NCBI GenBank assembly: GCA_963576725.1
Contig: OY755239.1
Location: 59,613,453 to 59,677,452, forward strand
Direction: 5' to 3'
Length of the DNA stretch: 64,000 nt
From: Azorinus chamasolen
Taxonomy: Eukaryota; Mollusca; Bivalvia; Cardiida; Solecurtidae
Part shown: positions 40,309-50,716 of the stretch, one piece after another
Position numbering within the stretch: position 1 is the stretch's first letter
How the letters are laid out: each line of letters begins with the position of its first letter
Program-made: the position numbers and the translations under genes
The notes under the pieces: generated by a model
What the model saw: the letters and a program-made list of their open reading frames with translations, nothing else
Database searches by the model: none
Told to the model about the DNA's origin: nothing

Positions 40309-41135
40309 TACAGATACAAGCACGTGTTGTTCAGCTAAACGACGGATGGTAGTTATGTTCTTAACTGTGGTAGATGTAAACATATGTTATTCAGATAAAC
40401 GACGGCAAGTACTTCTGGTCTTAAAAGTGACATGTGTATGCACATGTTACTCAGATAAATGACGGGAAATAAGTATGGTTTTAACCATGACAGATACACT
40501 AGGAATGCACGTGCTACTCAGATAAACGACAGAAAATACTTCTGTTCTTACATGTAACCGTGACAGATGTATGCACGCCTTACTCAGATGAAGGACATAA
40601 GAATGGCCTTGTCACAGATATATATGTATGCACGTACCGTTCTGATAAAAACAAAACGGGAAAAGACGTAACAGATGTATGCCCGTGTTACTCAGATAAA
40701 CGATGGATTATTTTCAAATTCTTATTCGCGACAAATATACATGTATGCACGTGCTACTCCGGTAAATTATGGATACTATTTTTATTCTTAACCGTGGCAG
40801 GTGTGTACACGTGCTACTCAGATAAATTACGGATAAATATATCTATTTTCAACTGTGAACAATGTACTGTATGCACGTGCTATTCAGATAAACGACGGAT
40901 ACTATTTTTTATTCTCAACGATGACAGATGTATGCACGTGTTAATCAGATAAACGACGGATAATAATATGTTCGTACATTTTGTAACCGGATACTTAAAT
41001 TAACGACTATGAATCGGATGATTGACGTATTAGCATTTTTTACTTTACCGTGATAGATGTATGCACGTGTTATTCAGATAAACGACGTGACAGGTGTATG
41101 CACGTGTTACTCAGCCAAACAGCGGACTGTTATTA
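40309..41135. repeat. Degenerate tandem array, roughly 60-90 bp units
   Basis: About 12 units share ATGCACGTGTTACTCAG and ATAAACGACGGA with variable spacers. The 130-codon plus-strand frame at 40560-40952 (repeats of VCTCYSDK) comes from this array. I do not call it a gene. Confidence 0.75.
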
Positions 41136-41149
41136 TGTTGTTATCTAGA

Positions 41150-41525
41150 ACCAGGGACGTGGCTAGCAATACCCACTCACGCACGTGCGTAACATCAATC
41201 TGAAAGGTGTAAACATTATTATGGCCAAAAATGGAACAAAAATCGAAGGCCAAGGGGAAAGACTTTGATAAACATTATGTGTTGTCATGTAAGCTTTAAC
41301 CAATTACCTCTTATTGGGCGCCTTTTGACGCCTCTGTAAAGGTCACATGTTGAAACCATTGTGATAAATAGAGCATTTGCTCATGTATGAACAAATGCTC
41401 TTTTTATCACAATGGTTTAAAGTCTACACAATTCTAAATTTTCATTGCGGAGCATGCCCTCTGACTCCTATAGCCATGGTGCGTACTACATTAGATTTGG
41501 ACTGTTACTTGGCTTCTTAGCGTAT
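41150..41525. mobile_element. Composite repeat M, second copy
   Basis: CCAGGGACGTGGCTAGC, GCACGTGCGTAACATC, AATCGAAGGCC and GTAAGCTTTAACC. A truncated B (to about 41440) follows, then GGAGCATGCCC. The B piece ends at the same AATTCTAAATT point as at 4438. Confidence 0.65.
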
Positions 41526-41647
41526 GAGCCGTTTTGCTCTCCGAGTGTTAACAAATCTTATCAATTGGATTATATTTTTGTTATGGAAATTAATCTCTGA
41601 CAATGAACTCACCACATTGGAATCGTTTGTGTCAGAGTTTTGACAAT

Positions 41648-41861
41648 ACAACAAAACTCCTCTAAAGCGACCACTCTATGGATTAACATTAAATGTTGTG
41701 TCCTTCAGAGGAGGTAGCTGCTTAATGCTGGACGAAAGTAATGCAGAAAGCTCCTATTGAAGCTTTCTGCATAATTTTCGTCCTGCATTATGCATCCACA
41801 TGTCTCTACGACCCAGAACTAAACAACTCTTAGTGGTCGCATCAGAGGGTTTTTGACTGTA
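41648..41861. mobile_element. C2 MITE
   Basis: CAACAAAACTCCTCTAAAGCG to CGCATCAGAGGG plus TTTTTGACTG. Core AAAGCTCCTATTGAAGCTTT. Confidence 0.85.
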
Positions 41862-42067
41862 CAGTAGAATCTGTCTTAAGCGGCCATAAAACTGATGTCT
41901 AAATTTGGGCCTGTAAGGCAGATGGTAGCTTAATGCAGGGTAAAAGTAATGCAAAAAGCTCCTGTAGGAGCTTTTTGCATTACTTTTACCCTGCATTAAT
42001 CAACCACCTGCTGTTTAACACTCCTATGTTCAATAAATTAATGGCCGCTTGAGAAGGCTCTACTGTA
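41861..42067. mobile_element. C3 MITE directly abutting C2
   Basis: CAGTAGAATCTGTCTTAAGCG to GCTTGAGAAGGCTCTACTG. Core AAAGCTCCTGTAGGAGCTTT. The TA between the two elements is shared. Confidence 0.9.
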
Positions 42068-42506
42068 CTGACATTCATCGGCCATTTTGCTAGTGATGAA
42101 GTATGGACCGTACTGTTGGCGTTAACCTCTTGTTGTTCATAACATAACGTACACTGATGGTTTCCATCCATTAGAATAAGGACTTGTTGCATATTTGTTA
42201 TTTTTCAATTTATCTCTCTGGATTGTTTTGGAGGGGTTACCTCTCTTGAGACTTGCTTCAAAACAGCGATACACACGTGTGTTCGTTACGACACGCACTT
42301 TCATGCAAATTTCCTTCCACGGTAATTTGCTATTTTTGTAATTGATACCTCGGTGACATTTTTATGCTAATAATTCCTGTTTACTAGGAGTATTGAATTT
42401 CAATAACACGACCAACTGCTCATTTATCAAATATCAACGAGGCTCTCTTAGTGGCAAGCTTTATGATTATGACAGCCAATACTCGGTAGACTTCGAGTGG
42501 TGTACC
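42068..42506. other. No recognised feature
   Basis: The minus strand of 42066-42192 has a 43-codon open run (LMDGNHQCTLCYEQQ) that ends inside the C3. It is a possible but unconvincing exon remnant. Confidence 0.4.
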
Positions 42507-42690
42507 CTAACCCCTTTAGCCCTCTAAGCAATTGTCGTCTGCAAAATTATCGTCTGAAGCAAATTCAGAAGTATGCGTTGTTTTCAATTTCGTTTCCATA
42601 TGCACAGTCACAACGTCAAAACGCGTCGATCCTGATAAGACGCCGAATTTGTTTTGTTTTTTCGGCAGCTCACCCGGATCAAATGTATTT
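42507..42690. mobile_element. D2 MITE
   Basis: TTTAGCCCTCTAAGC, GTCGTCTGCAAAATTATCG, core GCGTCGATCCTGATAAGACG with right arm CACCCGGATC. The D2 body (CGTCTGC...TATCGTCTG) recurs at 51655-51899. Confidence 0.55.
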
Positions 42691-42691
42691 G

Positions 42692-42941
42692 TTAACCCTT
42701 TCACTCATATAGACGTGTTTTCACGCATTTGCAAACAGAGTAGACCCAGATCAGACGGCTCCTAGAGGAGCCGTCTGATCAGGGTCTGCTCTGTTTGCTA
42801 GTAGAATTTGATAGATCTGTTTCTTTACTTTCTAAAATGTCTACAATGCTCCCCCTTCCATATTTCTTTATAACTGTTTTGTTAATGAATATTCATTAGG
42901 TATTAAAATTTGAAATAAACACAGAACAGGGAAAGGGTTAA
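42692..42941 (-). mobile_element. A MITE, reference copy
   Basis: TTAACCCTTTCACTC to AACAGGGAAAGGGTTAA. Core CCCAGATCAGACGGCTCC against CCGTCTGATCAGGGTC (A:A), loop GCTCCTAGAGGAGC. Confidence 0.95.
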
Positions 42942-43138
42942 TGCTTTGATGCCATACAGCATGTGACGCGTTAACATTTACCCATAGATATCATTTGTTC
43001 AAATACACCAGCCACAAAGTATCTATAGAGAGCATCAACTGTACAAGCGCGAGTACAGTGCTTTAAGGGGCACCAGCTGTACAAGAACCATCATTTTTCT
43101 AAAGAAGCACTCATCACCCACCCCTCACACACTCTTAC

Positions 43139-43180
43139 TACCCCCTCCCCCCCCCCCCCCCCCCACACACACACATATAT
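43139..43180. repeat. Poly-C then CA/TA run
   Basis: A C run of more than 15 is followed by ACACACACAC and ATATAT. Low complexity; the length is likely error-prone. Confidence 0.95.
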
Positions 43181-43237
43181 AGGGCACTAAAACACACTCT
43201 TGACCCCCACTAAAACCTATCTATAGATAGTAATACC

Positions 43238-43345
43238 AATACTATATTTTCTGTATAACTTTCGTCCTGCATTAAGCTACTTGTACATGTACCACCTGTT
43301 ATCAGACTTATTTTTGATAGAGTCTGTAGACAGGTTTTAGTGTAT
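43238..43345. mobile_element. C right part
   Basis: TTCTGTATAACTTTCGTCC, GCATTAAGCTACTTG and a right end CAGGTTTTAGTGTA. Confidence 0.6.
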
Positions 43346-43556
43346 GTCAGTTCTATGTATACACCAATCCTGTATTCAGCTACCGCTTGTCTTACACCTG
43401 TATATCTGTATATCAAGAATTAGGATTATGTTTGGATGTTAGTGTTACGCATGTTTTGCTGTTAGTATAAAGTAAATGACAAAAACAGTACAATCTATGT
43501 ACGTACAACAACAAAGCTTTTTTGAGGTCCCAACATTGCATGATGGGTAAATGGCA

Positions 43557-43757
43557 TTTACACTAGACCTCTCTAACGCGACCACTTAATGAATAAACAT
43601 CAGGGTACTACTAAACAGGTGGCTGCTTAATGCAGGGCGAATGTTATGCAGAAAGCTCCAAAAGGAGCGTTCTGCATAACTTTCATCCTGCATTAAGCTG
43701 CCACCTGCCTCTACGACCAAGAATTATGCTTCCTTTTTGGTGGTCGCATGTAATGTA
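43557..43757. mobile_element. C2 MITE
   Basis: TACACTAGACCTCTCTAACGCG to GGTGGTCGCATGTAATG. Core AAAGCTCCAAAAGGAGCGTT. Confidence 0.8.
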
Positions 43758-43852
43758 CAACAGTAAAGTATTCTGAACGTTTAAATATTGCAAAATGAGT
43801 ACATGCCATTTATATTTCTGAGTGATAGTACTATTTTCGTTGTTTGACATCC

Positions 43853-44076
43853 AGTCCTTTACCTGACAGATAGATACTTTGCAGATCAGACAGCTGCTGT
43901 AGGAGTTTGATCACGAGCTGCTCTGTTTGCCTATGAAATCATATATTATCTGACTCTAAAGTATCTGGCATGCTCATCAAATCCCGTATTTAATTTGTTG
44001 TTATGAAACTTCTGATTATGAAAATGCTGATAATGTCATTATTTCTGATATGAATATTATTACAGTAGAGGGTTAA
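43853..44076 (-). mobile_element. A2 MITE
   Basis: GTCCTTTACCTGACAG to ACAGTAGAGGGTTAA. Core CAGATCAGACAGCTGCTG with right arm GTTTGATCACGAGCTGC. Confidence 0.7.
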
Positions 44077-44200
44077 ACAGTGCGCACCAATAACTACAAA
44101 TGTTACATTTCTATCTCAAATGTACAGGACATGTACGCACTTTACAGAGACTGTGTAAGCTAGAAAGTAATACTAACCCTTCTAGTACTAATACGTATAG

Positions 44201-44297
44201 TAAACCCTCTCTAAAGGGACCACCAAAAAAGGGGCCTTTCTCTGGATCATAAATGCAGAAGGAAGCTTAATGCAGGACAAAAGTAATGCAGAAAGGT
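44201..44297. mobile_element. C2 left half
   Basis: TAGTAAACCCTCTCTAAAGGG, AGCTTAATGCAGGAC, AATGCAGAAAG; stops where K sequence begins. Confidence 0.65.
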
Positions 44298-44612
44298 TGG
44301 AGTGGAGTCCGTCTTATTTTCTTTCGTATTTGTTCACGATATTCGCGTCTCTCCGACCACTTCCGAGCAAAGCTGTTACGTAAATAATGGAGGGGTCGGG
44401 TGATAATCGGCAAAACGGGAAAAATTTGAACGGAAAAGGCCGATACTACTTTGTTGCAGAACAAAAATTATAAGTATTGATGAAATCAGTGTTTTTGTGT
44501 CACATGGTCACTTTTCGATATAAGTTCATAATAATGATTGAGCATAACAAATACCAATTTGGTTTTATTATATTATTGGAATATGCGTTCATTGTAGGGA
44601 CTTCCTCTTTAA
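44298..44612. mobile_element. K element, left part missing
   Basis: CTCTCCGACCACTTCCGAG, GGGTCGGGTGATAATCGGC and right end TAGGGACTTCCTCTTTAA match 18590-18927. Confidence 0.8.
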
Positions 44613-44829
44613 ATCATTGACCATTTTAGATAGTTTCTATGTATATATTACAATGACTAAGCTAAATTTTAAATTTACCTAAGGATGACCGACTTTCCAG
44701 TGTGGTACTGTAGTTAATTAAGCGTTGGTCTTACATGAACAGTTTTTTGCAGCTTGTTTCCTTTCACACGCCGAGTAAACCTACAGCAGAAACTGCTTGA
44801 AGCGAAAATGAAATAAATAGATATAGGAG

Positions 44830-44979
44830 AGTCTATAAAAGCAGGTTGTTACTTAATGGAGAATAAAAGTAATGCAGAAAGCTCGGTGTCCTGCTTTAAG
44901 CAACCACCTACCTAAAAAGGCATAAAATCTTCATTACTAAATTCATTACTAAATTTTCGAAATATCGAGTTTTACTTTA
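44830..44979. mobile_element. C5-type MITE, left end missing
   Basis: GTTACTTAATGGAGAAT, GTCCTGCTTTAAGCAACC, then TTTTCGAAATATCGAG plus TTTTACTTTA. Confidence 0.65.
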
Positions 44980-44982
44980 TAG

Positions 44983-45158
44983 TAGGAGCTGTCTCATCAG
45001 GGTCTGCACTATTTACATGTTGATTGTGCAACCAGTGCACTCCACAGCAGTGATTGCACAGCGAAATACTTGTACACAGTGAAGATATATGTAATTATAC
45101 AACAGGGCATGGGCAAGAAGGAGAAATGTATTTTAAAATTCAGCAAGCGAAGGGTTAA
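44983..45158 (-). mobile_element. H MITE, left half missing
   Basis: GAGCTGTCTCATCAGGGTC, then GCAACCAGTGCACTCC and the terminus GCAAGCGAAGGGTTAA. The break falls exactly at the hairpin centre (AGTAGGAGC). Confidence 0.8.
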
Positions 45159-45177
45159 AGACCAATAATGATACTTG

Positions 45178-45273
45178 TTTTAGTGTTGGAACTATTTTGG
45201 GTTTTAGTATTCGAACTATCGGGGGTTTTAGTATTCGAACTATCGCGATTTTAGTGTTCGAACTATCGGGGTT
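45178..45273. repeat. Tandem copies of a C5 right terminus
   Basis: Three or four consecutive units of about 30 bp reading GTATTCGAACTATCGGGG plus TTTTA; the last ends TTTTACTGTA. Only the terminal repeat is multiplied. Confidence 0.7.
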
Positions 45274-45494
45274 TTACTGTAATATTTGTTTCCACAGAGG
45301 GATAAGGCATAACTAGAGCAATGTGATTTATTGCCGGATATTTTGTAAAGCAGTATTTCATTTTTGCCCTCGCTAATTGCTCAGACGTCTGTTAAGTAAT
45401 CTACTGACCGTGATCCAGCAATGGAAATTGTCCTCTGTTCATACTCTCGTCTAGTACGTCTTCACCTATTTTGCGGGGTGTGCAAACCCTAAAG

Positions 45495-45625
45495 TATCAG
45501 ATCTGTATTGTTCAATAAGCAAACAGAGTAGACCTTGATCAGACGGCTCCTACAGGAGCCGTCTGATCTAGGTCTACTCAGTTTGCAGATACGTGAAAAA
45601 AGCGTTTACATGAACTAAGGGTTAA
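45495..45625 (+). mobile_element. A2 MITE, right half
   Basis: ATCAGATCTGTATTG, then core CTTGATCAGACGGCTCC against CCGTCTGATCTAGGTC, ending ATGAACTAAGGGTTAA. Confidence 0.8.
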
Positions 45626-46091
45626 GAAAATAAAAGGAAACTCTTTACTGAGAATTCAGGCATACACTTGTTGCAGATAGCAATAACACGTATTGCATGA
45701 ATTGAACTAAAAGTCCCGTCTTCTCTCAAACACTAGTTTAGCTTTCAGTTTTAACCAGTATTTATACATTCATTAGTTCCTGCTATTGACTCTGATTAAT
45801 TTACCAAGATTCTTAGAATGTCCCATATTTTCACCAGTAATTTACTGCTATTTAGGTAATAAACCTTAAAGGAACGACCTGACTGTTAATGAATCTGCTT
45901 GATCAGTAATTTATGTCTGTTTTACATGAGGTTGAAGAGAAGGGTTTCCATATACCTTATTGCACGCTATTCTATGCAGGTAAATCTTTAATCCATCTAT
46001 TTGGTTGGCAAAGGTTATTCGTCTGAAAAAATTGCTGAATGCTTCGAGTTTTAGTTTTAAATTTTCCTCATTTTGTTTCAAAATTATAATC
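45626..46091. other. No recognised feature
   Basis: AT-rich, with no family member or convincing exon. Confidence 0.5.
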
Positions 46092-46182
46092 TCAGCATCT
46101 AATAGTTTGGATCCTAATGAGACGACGAGTTACGTTACTCGGCGTCTCATCTGGGTCCAAACTGTTTGCAGATTTGATCACA
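46092..46182. mobile_element. D hairpin
   Basis: AGTTTGGATCCTAATGAGACG against GTCTCATCTGGGTCC. The loop is lengthened by a repeated GTTAC. Confidence 0.7.
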
Positions 46183-46206
46183 GGATCGTGATTGAACATA
46201 AAATAT

Positions 46207-46435
46207 TTAACCCATTCCCCCATAAGCTATTTTTAGACCCAATCTCTTTGAATAAATGTACCAAAAAGGAGCATTAACCAGAGAAAAAGAAAATTGTAGA
46301 ATTGTGTAGTTTGAAACCATTGTGATAGATAGAGCATTTGCTCCTATAGGAGCAAATGCTCTATTTATCACAATGGTTTCATAAAGTGATTGTTACAGAG
46401 GCGTAGAAAGGCGTATTTATGGAGGAAAGGGTTAA
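46207..46435 (+). mobile_element. B MITE with A2-type right terminus
   Basis: TTAACCCATTCCCCCATAAG and core AGCATTTGCTCCTATAGGAGC are B. The right end GCGTAGAAAGGCGTATTTATG plus GAGGAAAGGGTTAA is A2. Confidence 0.85.
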
Positions 46436-46598
46436 AGAATGGCCAATTGCAATACAGTGCATACAAAGTATAGTTCAAAATCTGCATCTCTAAAGGAACC
46501 ACTCAAAACAGGATTAGGTTTTCCATTTTTTCAAGAGAGGTGAAAGCTTAGGATATATAACACTCCCAAAGGATCGCTCTGAAACAGATTCGTTCTGT

Positions 46599-46804
46599 TT
46601 AACCCTTTACTCAATAAATACGCCCTATTTACGCCTAAGCAAACAGTATAGACCCTGTAGGAGCCATCTGATCAGGATCTGCTCTGTTTGCTTATGATAT
46701 AGTATAAACATGATTCTATATTTTCTGTCATGGACAAAACTTTCAATGTCCATGTACTATTATAACGATTAATCTAATAAATATTCATGGTGTCATTAGT
46801 TCAT
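46599..46804 (-). mobile_element. A2 MITE, right terminus replaced
   Basis: TTAACCCTTTACTCAAT, core AACAGTATAGACCCTGTAGG with right arm GAGCCATCTGATCAGG. The element runs to GTGTCATTAGTTCATG and then switches to C4. Confidence 0.75.
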
Positions 46805-46876
46805 GCTTTCATCCTGCATTAAGCTGCCACCTGTCTCCAAATTTAACGTCCTGTTTAGAGGGGTTTTACCGTACTC
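46805..46876. mobile_element. C4 right fragment
   Basis: CATCCTGCATTAAGCTGCC through CCTGTTTAGAGGGG plus TTTTACCGTA. Confidence 0.7.
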
Positions 46877-46929
46877 TGAATATAAAAGGAGTGAGAGAGT
46901 ATTAATATCAGGGAAATAGTTAACACCCG

Positions 46930-47257
46930 AGTCTTTAAAAACAGGAGATTTCTGCATAGCTTCTGTCCTGCTTAAAACCCTTAGCCTGCTAAGCGCGACC
47001 TAACTGACATTTGCAAACAGCTTGGATCCAGATGAGATGCCGAGTAACGCGGCTTCTCATCAGGATCCAAGCTGTTTGGGACTCTGTCAATAGTATCTCA
47101 AAAGCTTAAACGAATCAGACGTAAGTGACAACGGCAAGAGATCGGAGCTTAAGCAGACCTCATTTTCATAGCAGACTAAGGGATAAGCTACTATCTGTTT
47201 TAAACAATCCAGATTGAAACGTCTTTTGAGTGGTCGTATTAGAGGGACGGCACTGTA
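46930..47257. mobile_element. C2-like MITE split by D
   Basis: CTTCTGTCCTGC before the D and AAGCTACTATCTG to GTCGTATTAGAGGGACGGC plus ACTG after it are the two sides of a C2 right arm. Confidence 0.55.
46972..47183. mobile_element. D MITE
   Basis: TTAAAACCCTTAGCCTGC at the left, core AGCTTGGATCCAGATGAGATG against CTCATCAGGATCCAAGC (A:A), right end ACTAAGGGATAAG. Confidence 0.8.
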
Positions 47258-47329
47258 TCTGATAATTATTAGCTATTCATATACGGTTAATGATAATGAC
47301 CATTTAAAGGAGCTCTAAGTCTGGAGGGT

Positions 47330-47725
47330 TAAAGGCAGATGGCAGCTTAATGCAGGACGAAATTGATGCAGAAAACATCATAAGGATATTTCTGCATTAG
47401 TGCTATCCTACATTGACCCGTCCCCTGTTGAATATTCATTTAATACAATGTAAGTAATGAGATCATGAATATTTAATAGTTGAATTTTATAACTTGTGCA
47501 TGAACACATGATCTTTTTACCTCGGCAGAATCTGTAAAATCAGATCTATATAATTACATAAGCAAACAGAGCAGACCCTGATCAGACGGCTCCTGCAGGA
47601 GCCGTCTGATCTGGGTCTACTCTGTTTGTAAATGCGTGAAAAGGCGTTTATATAAGGGAAAGGGTTAAGCAACCACCTGCTCGTATAGACATACATATAC
47701 ATGTACAATGTACCTATATGTGTAT
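47330..47725. mobile_element. C MITE split by A2
   Basis: GGCAGCTTAATGCAGGACG and TGCTATCCTACA before the A2 join to GCAACCACCTGCTCG after it, restoring a C right arm around its own TTAA. Confidence 0.65.
47413..47668 (+). mobile_element. A2/A MITE nested in C
   Basis: TTGACCCGTCCCCTG to AAGGGAAAGGGTTAA. Core CCCTGATCAGACGGCTCC against CCGTCTGATCTGGGTC, loop GCTCCTGCAGGAGC. Confidence 0.9.
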
Positions 47726-47728
47726 TCA

Positions 47729-47944
47729 TTAACTCTTTTCACGTCATTGCAAACAAAGTAGACCACAGATCCTAAAGGAGACGTCTGATCAGGGTCTGCT
47801 CTGTTTGCTAGTGGAAAGTCTGTTTCGTTACTTTCTAAAATGGCTACAATGTTCCACCTTCCATATTTCATTATGACTATTTTGTCCATGAATATTCAGT
47901 AGGTACTGAAATTTGGAATAAACTTAGAACAGGGAAAGGGTTAA
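47729..47944 (-). mobile_element. A MITE
   Basis: TTAACTCTTTTCACG to AACAGGGAAAGGGTTAA. The core AGTAGACCACAGATCC is short on the left side and complete on the right. Confidence 0.85.
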
Positions 47945-48127
47945 CATAACTATACTGTTGTATTGTATTCATAATTTAGTTCCTTCTTGCGTGCGCCAGC
48001 CAACGTCAGTTTTTGCCGACCAGATGTATCAGAAAATAAGCACGTGCTTAAATTTAAGTGTTTCCCGATCTATCAAAGCCAGTCTTGTATAAGGCTTGCA
48101 ATGGATCTAAATCATACGAAATTCATA

Positions 48128-48334
48128 TTAACCCTGGCCCCGCTGTGAAACTTATGTCTGCTTAATTTTGATCTGGAGCTACTGGCACTATATACGTCCG
48201 ATTCGATCAAGCATTTGAGAAACTAGTGATGTAGTTTCAAACAGATTGGATCCTGATGAACTCCTCGGCGTCTCATCTGGATCCACGCTGTTTGCAAATG
48301 CGAGTCAGGTCGCGGATAGCGAGATAAGAATTAA
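48128..48334. mobile_element. D MITE, full length
   Basis: TTAACCCTGGCCCCGC to GGATAGCGAGATAAGAATTAA. Core AGATTGGATCCTGATGAAC against CATCTGGATCCACGC. Confidence 0.8.
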
Positions 48335-48447
48335 ATTGTAAACTAATACATTATGGCAAAGTCTGTGAACTATGACACAGTCAACTTTTGGAATACGGTA
48401 AAAAGTCGATACCACATATTCATTGTAATGAAGAATTTATGGTTTTG

Positions 48448-48602
48448 TGGACAGGTGGCCGCTTAATGCAGGGTGAAAGTCATACAGAAAGCTCATAGAG
48501 GAGCTTTCTGCATGATTTTCACCTTGCATTAAGCTGTCAGCTGTGTTAAAGATCAATAATGGTACGTATTTTGGTGTTCGAATAATCGAGATTTTACTGT
48601 AT
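48448..48602. mobile_element. C5 MITE, left terminus missing
   Basis: GTGGCCGCTTAATGCAGGG, core AAAGCTCATAGAGGAGCTTT, right end TCGAATAATCGAG plus ATTTTACTG. Confidence 0.75.
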
Positions 48603-48705
48603 CTAAATGATCGAATATTTGAGTTTTCAATGTATTTATAAAGGTAAGAAAATAGAAAGAGGAAGGTTATTTCATAATAAACAGTTTGGGTTCATCTGCA
48701 TGTGG

Positions 48706-48782
48706 GCCTCTGTAGCTTAGTGGTGTAGTGTCCGCCTCCCAAAAAGGGGTCGTGAGTTCGAACTGCCACAGAGGCTCACATC
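48706..48782 (+). tRNA. tRNA-like sequence, probable pseudogene or SINE head
   Basis: GCCTCTG at 48711 pairs exactly with CAGAGGC near 48772, as a 7-bp acceptor stem. A-box-like TAGCTTAGTGG and B-box-like GAGTTCGAACT are in order, and CTCCCAA could be a Gly(CCC) anticodon loop. The anticodon, D and T stems pair poorly, so a functional tRNA is unlikely. Confidence 0.35.
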
Positions 48783-48957
48783 GTCTCATGTTGTATTAGG
48801 TTTGTTTGCTCGATTAAAAACTATAACACGGGGTTTAATCGGGATCCGCGCTGTTAGATAGTCTGGTCGGTGTTTCTGTGTTGAAATTGAACTTCTCGTG
48901 TTCATTTGCAATTATCAAAAATTCAGCTAATTAATATCCATGATATCCTCACGGCTA

Positions 48958-49045
48958 ATGATTGATGATGATGATGATGATGATGATTATGATGATGATG
49001 ATGATTAGGTTGGGGAGGAGGAGGAAGAGAGGAGGAGGAAGACCT
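48958..49045. repeat. GAT microsatellite then GAG-rich run
   Basis: GATGATGATG triplets to about 49006, then GGAGGAGGAGGAAGAG purine-rich sequence. Confidence 0.9.
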
Positions 49046-49093
49046 GATGGGTGGTGATGACGTCCAACGTCCACAGTGATATTGATTTGTTGT

Positions 49094-49342
49094 TTTAATC
49101 CTTTACTTATGAATAGTCATGTAAGAAATAATAATTATCATGCATAATTAATATCAGATATTTTATAATGGTATATGATCACATGAATAATGTACCTTGC
49201 CAGTAACTTGTTGAATCAGATCTATATATAGTTTATGAGCAAACAGAGCAGACCCTGATCAGACGGCCCCTATAGGAACCGTCTGGTTTTGGTCTACTCT
49301 GCAAAGTCGTGAAAATGCCTTCCGATCGTATGAAAGGGTTGA
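49094..49342 (+). mobile_element. A2 MITE
   Basis: TTAATCCTTTACTTATG to CGTATGAAAGGGTTGA. Core CCCTGATCAGACGGCCCC against CCGTCTGGTTTTGG. Confidence 0.85.
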
Positions 49343-49573
49343 TGATGTTGAATGATGTATAAAGAATAGTGTTGAACTACACCAGACTACAGTAAAAATA
49401 ACCAGTACTTTATGTTATAACAGGTGCGACATGATTGGGTAAAGTGACGTATATACCTACCCGGAAGTACTATGAGACAGAAGCTGTACGCGTTTCTTCA
49501 GTCAGTGCATTTAGTTTTTCGTGAAGCTCTATACGTTAGTTACGCTATTGGTCTTTTCATTTTGTCTAAAACT

Positions 49574-49783
49574 ACAGTAGACACTTGATCATTCCAACTC
49601 TCAAAATGTGTACCATTATTGATCTTTAACACTGGTGGCAGCTTAATGCAAGGTGAAAATAATGCAGAAAGCTCCTGTAGGAGCTTTCTGTATGACTTTC
49701 ATCTTGCATTAAGCAGCCACCTGCCTACAACGACGTAACGTCTTCATTACTAAAAATTCGTAGTATCGAGATTTTGCTGTAGT
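49574..49783. mobile_element. C5-like MITE
   Basis: CAGTAGACACTTGATCATTCC to CGTAGTATCGAG plus ATTTTGCTG. Core AAAGCTCCTGTAGGAGCTTT. Confidence 0.8.
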
Positions 49784-49967
49784 TGTCTGCAAACGTGAGT
49801 CTGAAAACGTTCAAGATTTGTATAACTTGAAAGGGCTTCTGGAATATTGTCTTAACTATTTAAATGCTAAATTCTACATGTGGAATGGTTGATCAACGTT
49901 TGCTATTTGAAACAAATCGGTTTGAAAATGTTCGAATTTGCTAGAGGACTTTGAATGACAGCCTGTA

Positions 49968-50030
49968 CAGAATCTGACCAGAGGGGTCTACAAAGAGGTT
50001 TTAATCCGACTCTATACTGTCCGCAAATAA
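49968..50030. mobile_element. A3-like hairpin, decayed
   Basis: GCCTGTACAGAATCTGACC and CCGACTCTATACTGTCCG arms. Confidence 0.4.
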
Positions 50031-50256
50031 TATATATCTCGTTTTGACGTATCCAAAGTGTTAATCTCTGTGAGACAATATTTGATTTTTATGCAATTGC
50101 CATTGTATGGATTCAACTGGGCAGATGATTAGCAATTGTCCATGAGTCATGCAATGCACCTGAAAAAACAAACCATGGTCGTCTAGAACTTCAAGCTATA
50201 TAGTTTAGATACATCTCTTTAGTATACAGTAAAACTGGAAGTTCAAATTACAGTAA

Positions 50257-50425
50257 AATCCCTCAAAACTGGAAATCAGTATAAATATTATCTATACTAA
50301 ATACATCTTTCATTGTCTGGATAGATAATCATGCGGATCGTTCCGGTTACATGTAGTGATTTCATCCATGTGAAACGCTTTTGAACCCACATATCCAGTG
50401 TGAAAAGAGCGCTATATAAATGTGG

Positions 50426-50472
<47 letters not shown>

Positions 50473-50683
50473 TAATAATAACAATAACAATAACAATAAT
50501 AATAATAATAATAATAATATCGATATTTTAGACAGGGGCAGCTTAACGCAGGTTGAAAGTCGTGCAGAAAAGCTTCTTTAGGAGCTTTTTGCTTGACGTT
50601 CACCCTGCATTAAGCAGCCACCTGCGTAAAAAAGACATATATTGTTCTTTATTAACATTCTGGTTTAGAGAGGCTTTACTGTA
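50257..50683. mobile_element. C4 MITE split by a retroelement tail
   Basis: CAGTAAAATCCCTCAAAACTGG at the left (a second C4-like end lies at 50230). It resumes at 50525 with GGGGCAGCTTAACGCAGG, core GCTTCTTTAGGAGC, and right end GGTTTAGAGAGGC plus TTTACTG. Confidence 0.55.
50370..50520 (+). mobile_element. Retroelement 3' tail with TAA microsatellite
   Basis: GAGCGCTATATAAATGTGG then TATAATAATAATAA for about 90 bp. I know AGCGCTATATAAATG endings followed by TAA repeats from animal LINE/SINE tails; the parent is not identifiable here. Confidence 0.5.
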
Positions 50684-50716
50684 CTATCTATGTCGGTCTG
50701 TAAGACATGTGGGACC

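Noticed and set aside
40560..40952. 130-codon plus-strand frame with cysteine-rich repeats (VCTCYSDK)
   Set aside because: It lies entirely in the degenerate tandem array. Its residues mirror the repeat unit, and there is no flanking gene structure.
48706..48782. Functional tRNA-Gly(CCC)
   Set aside because: Only the acceptor stem pairs well; the D, anticodon and T stems are broken. Kept as a tRNA-like sequence at low confidence.
49481..49597. 38-codon frame beginning MRQKLYAFLQ
   Set aside because: Short, unrecognised, no splice signals, and it runs into a C5 element.
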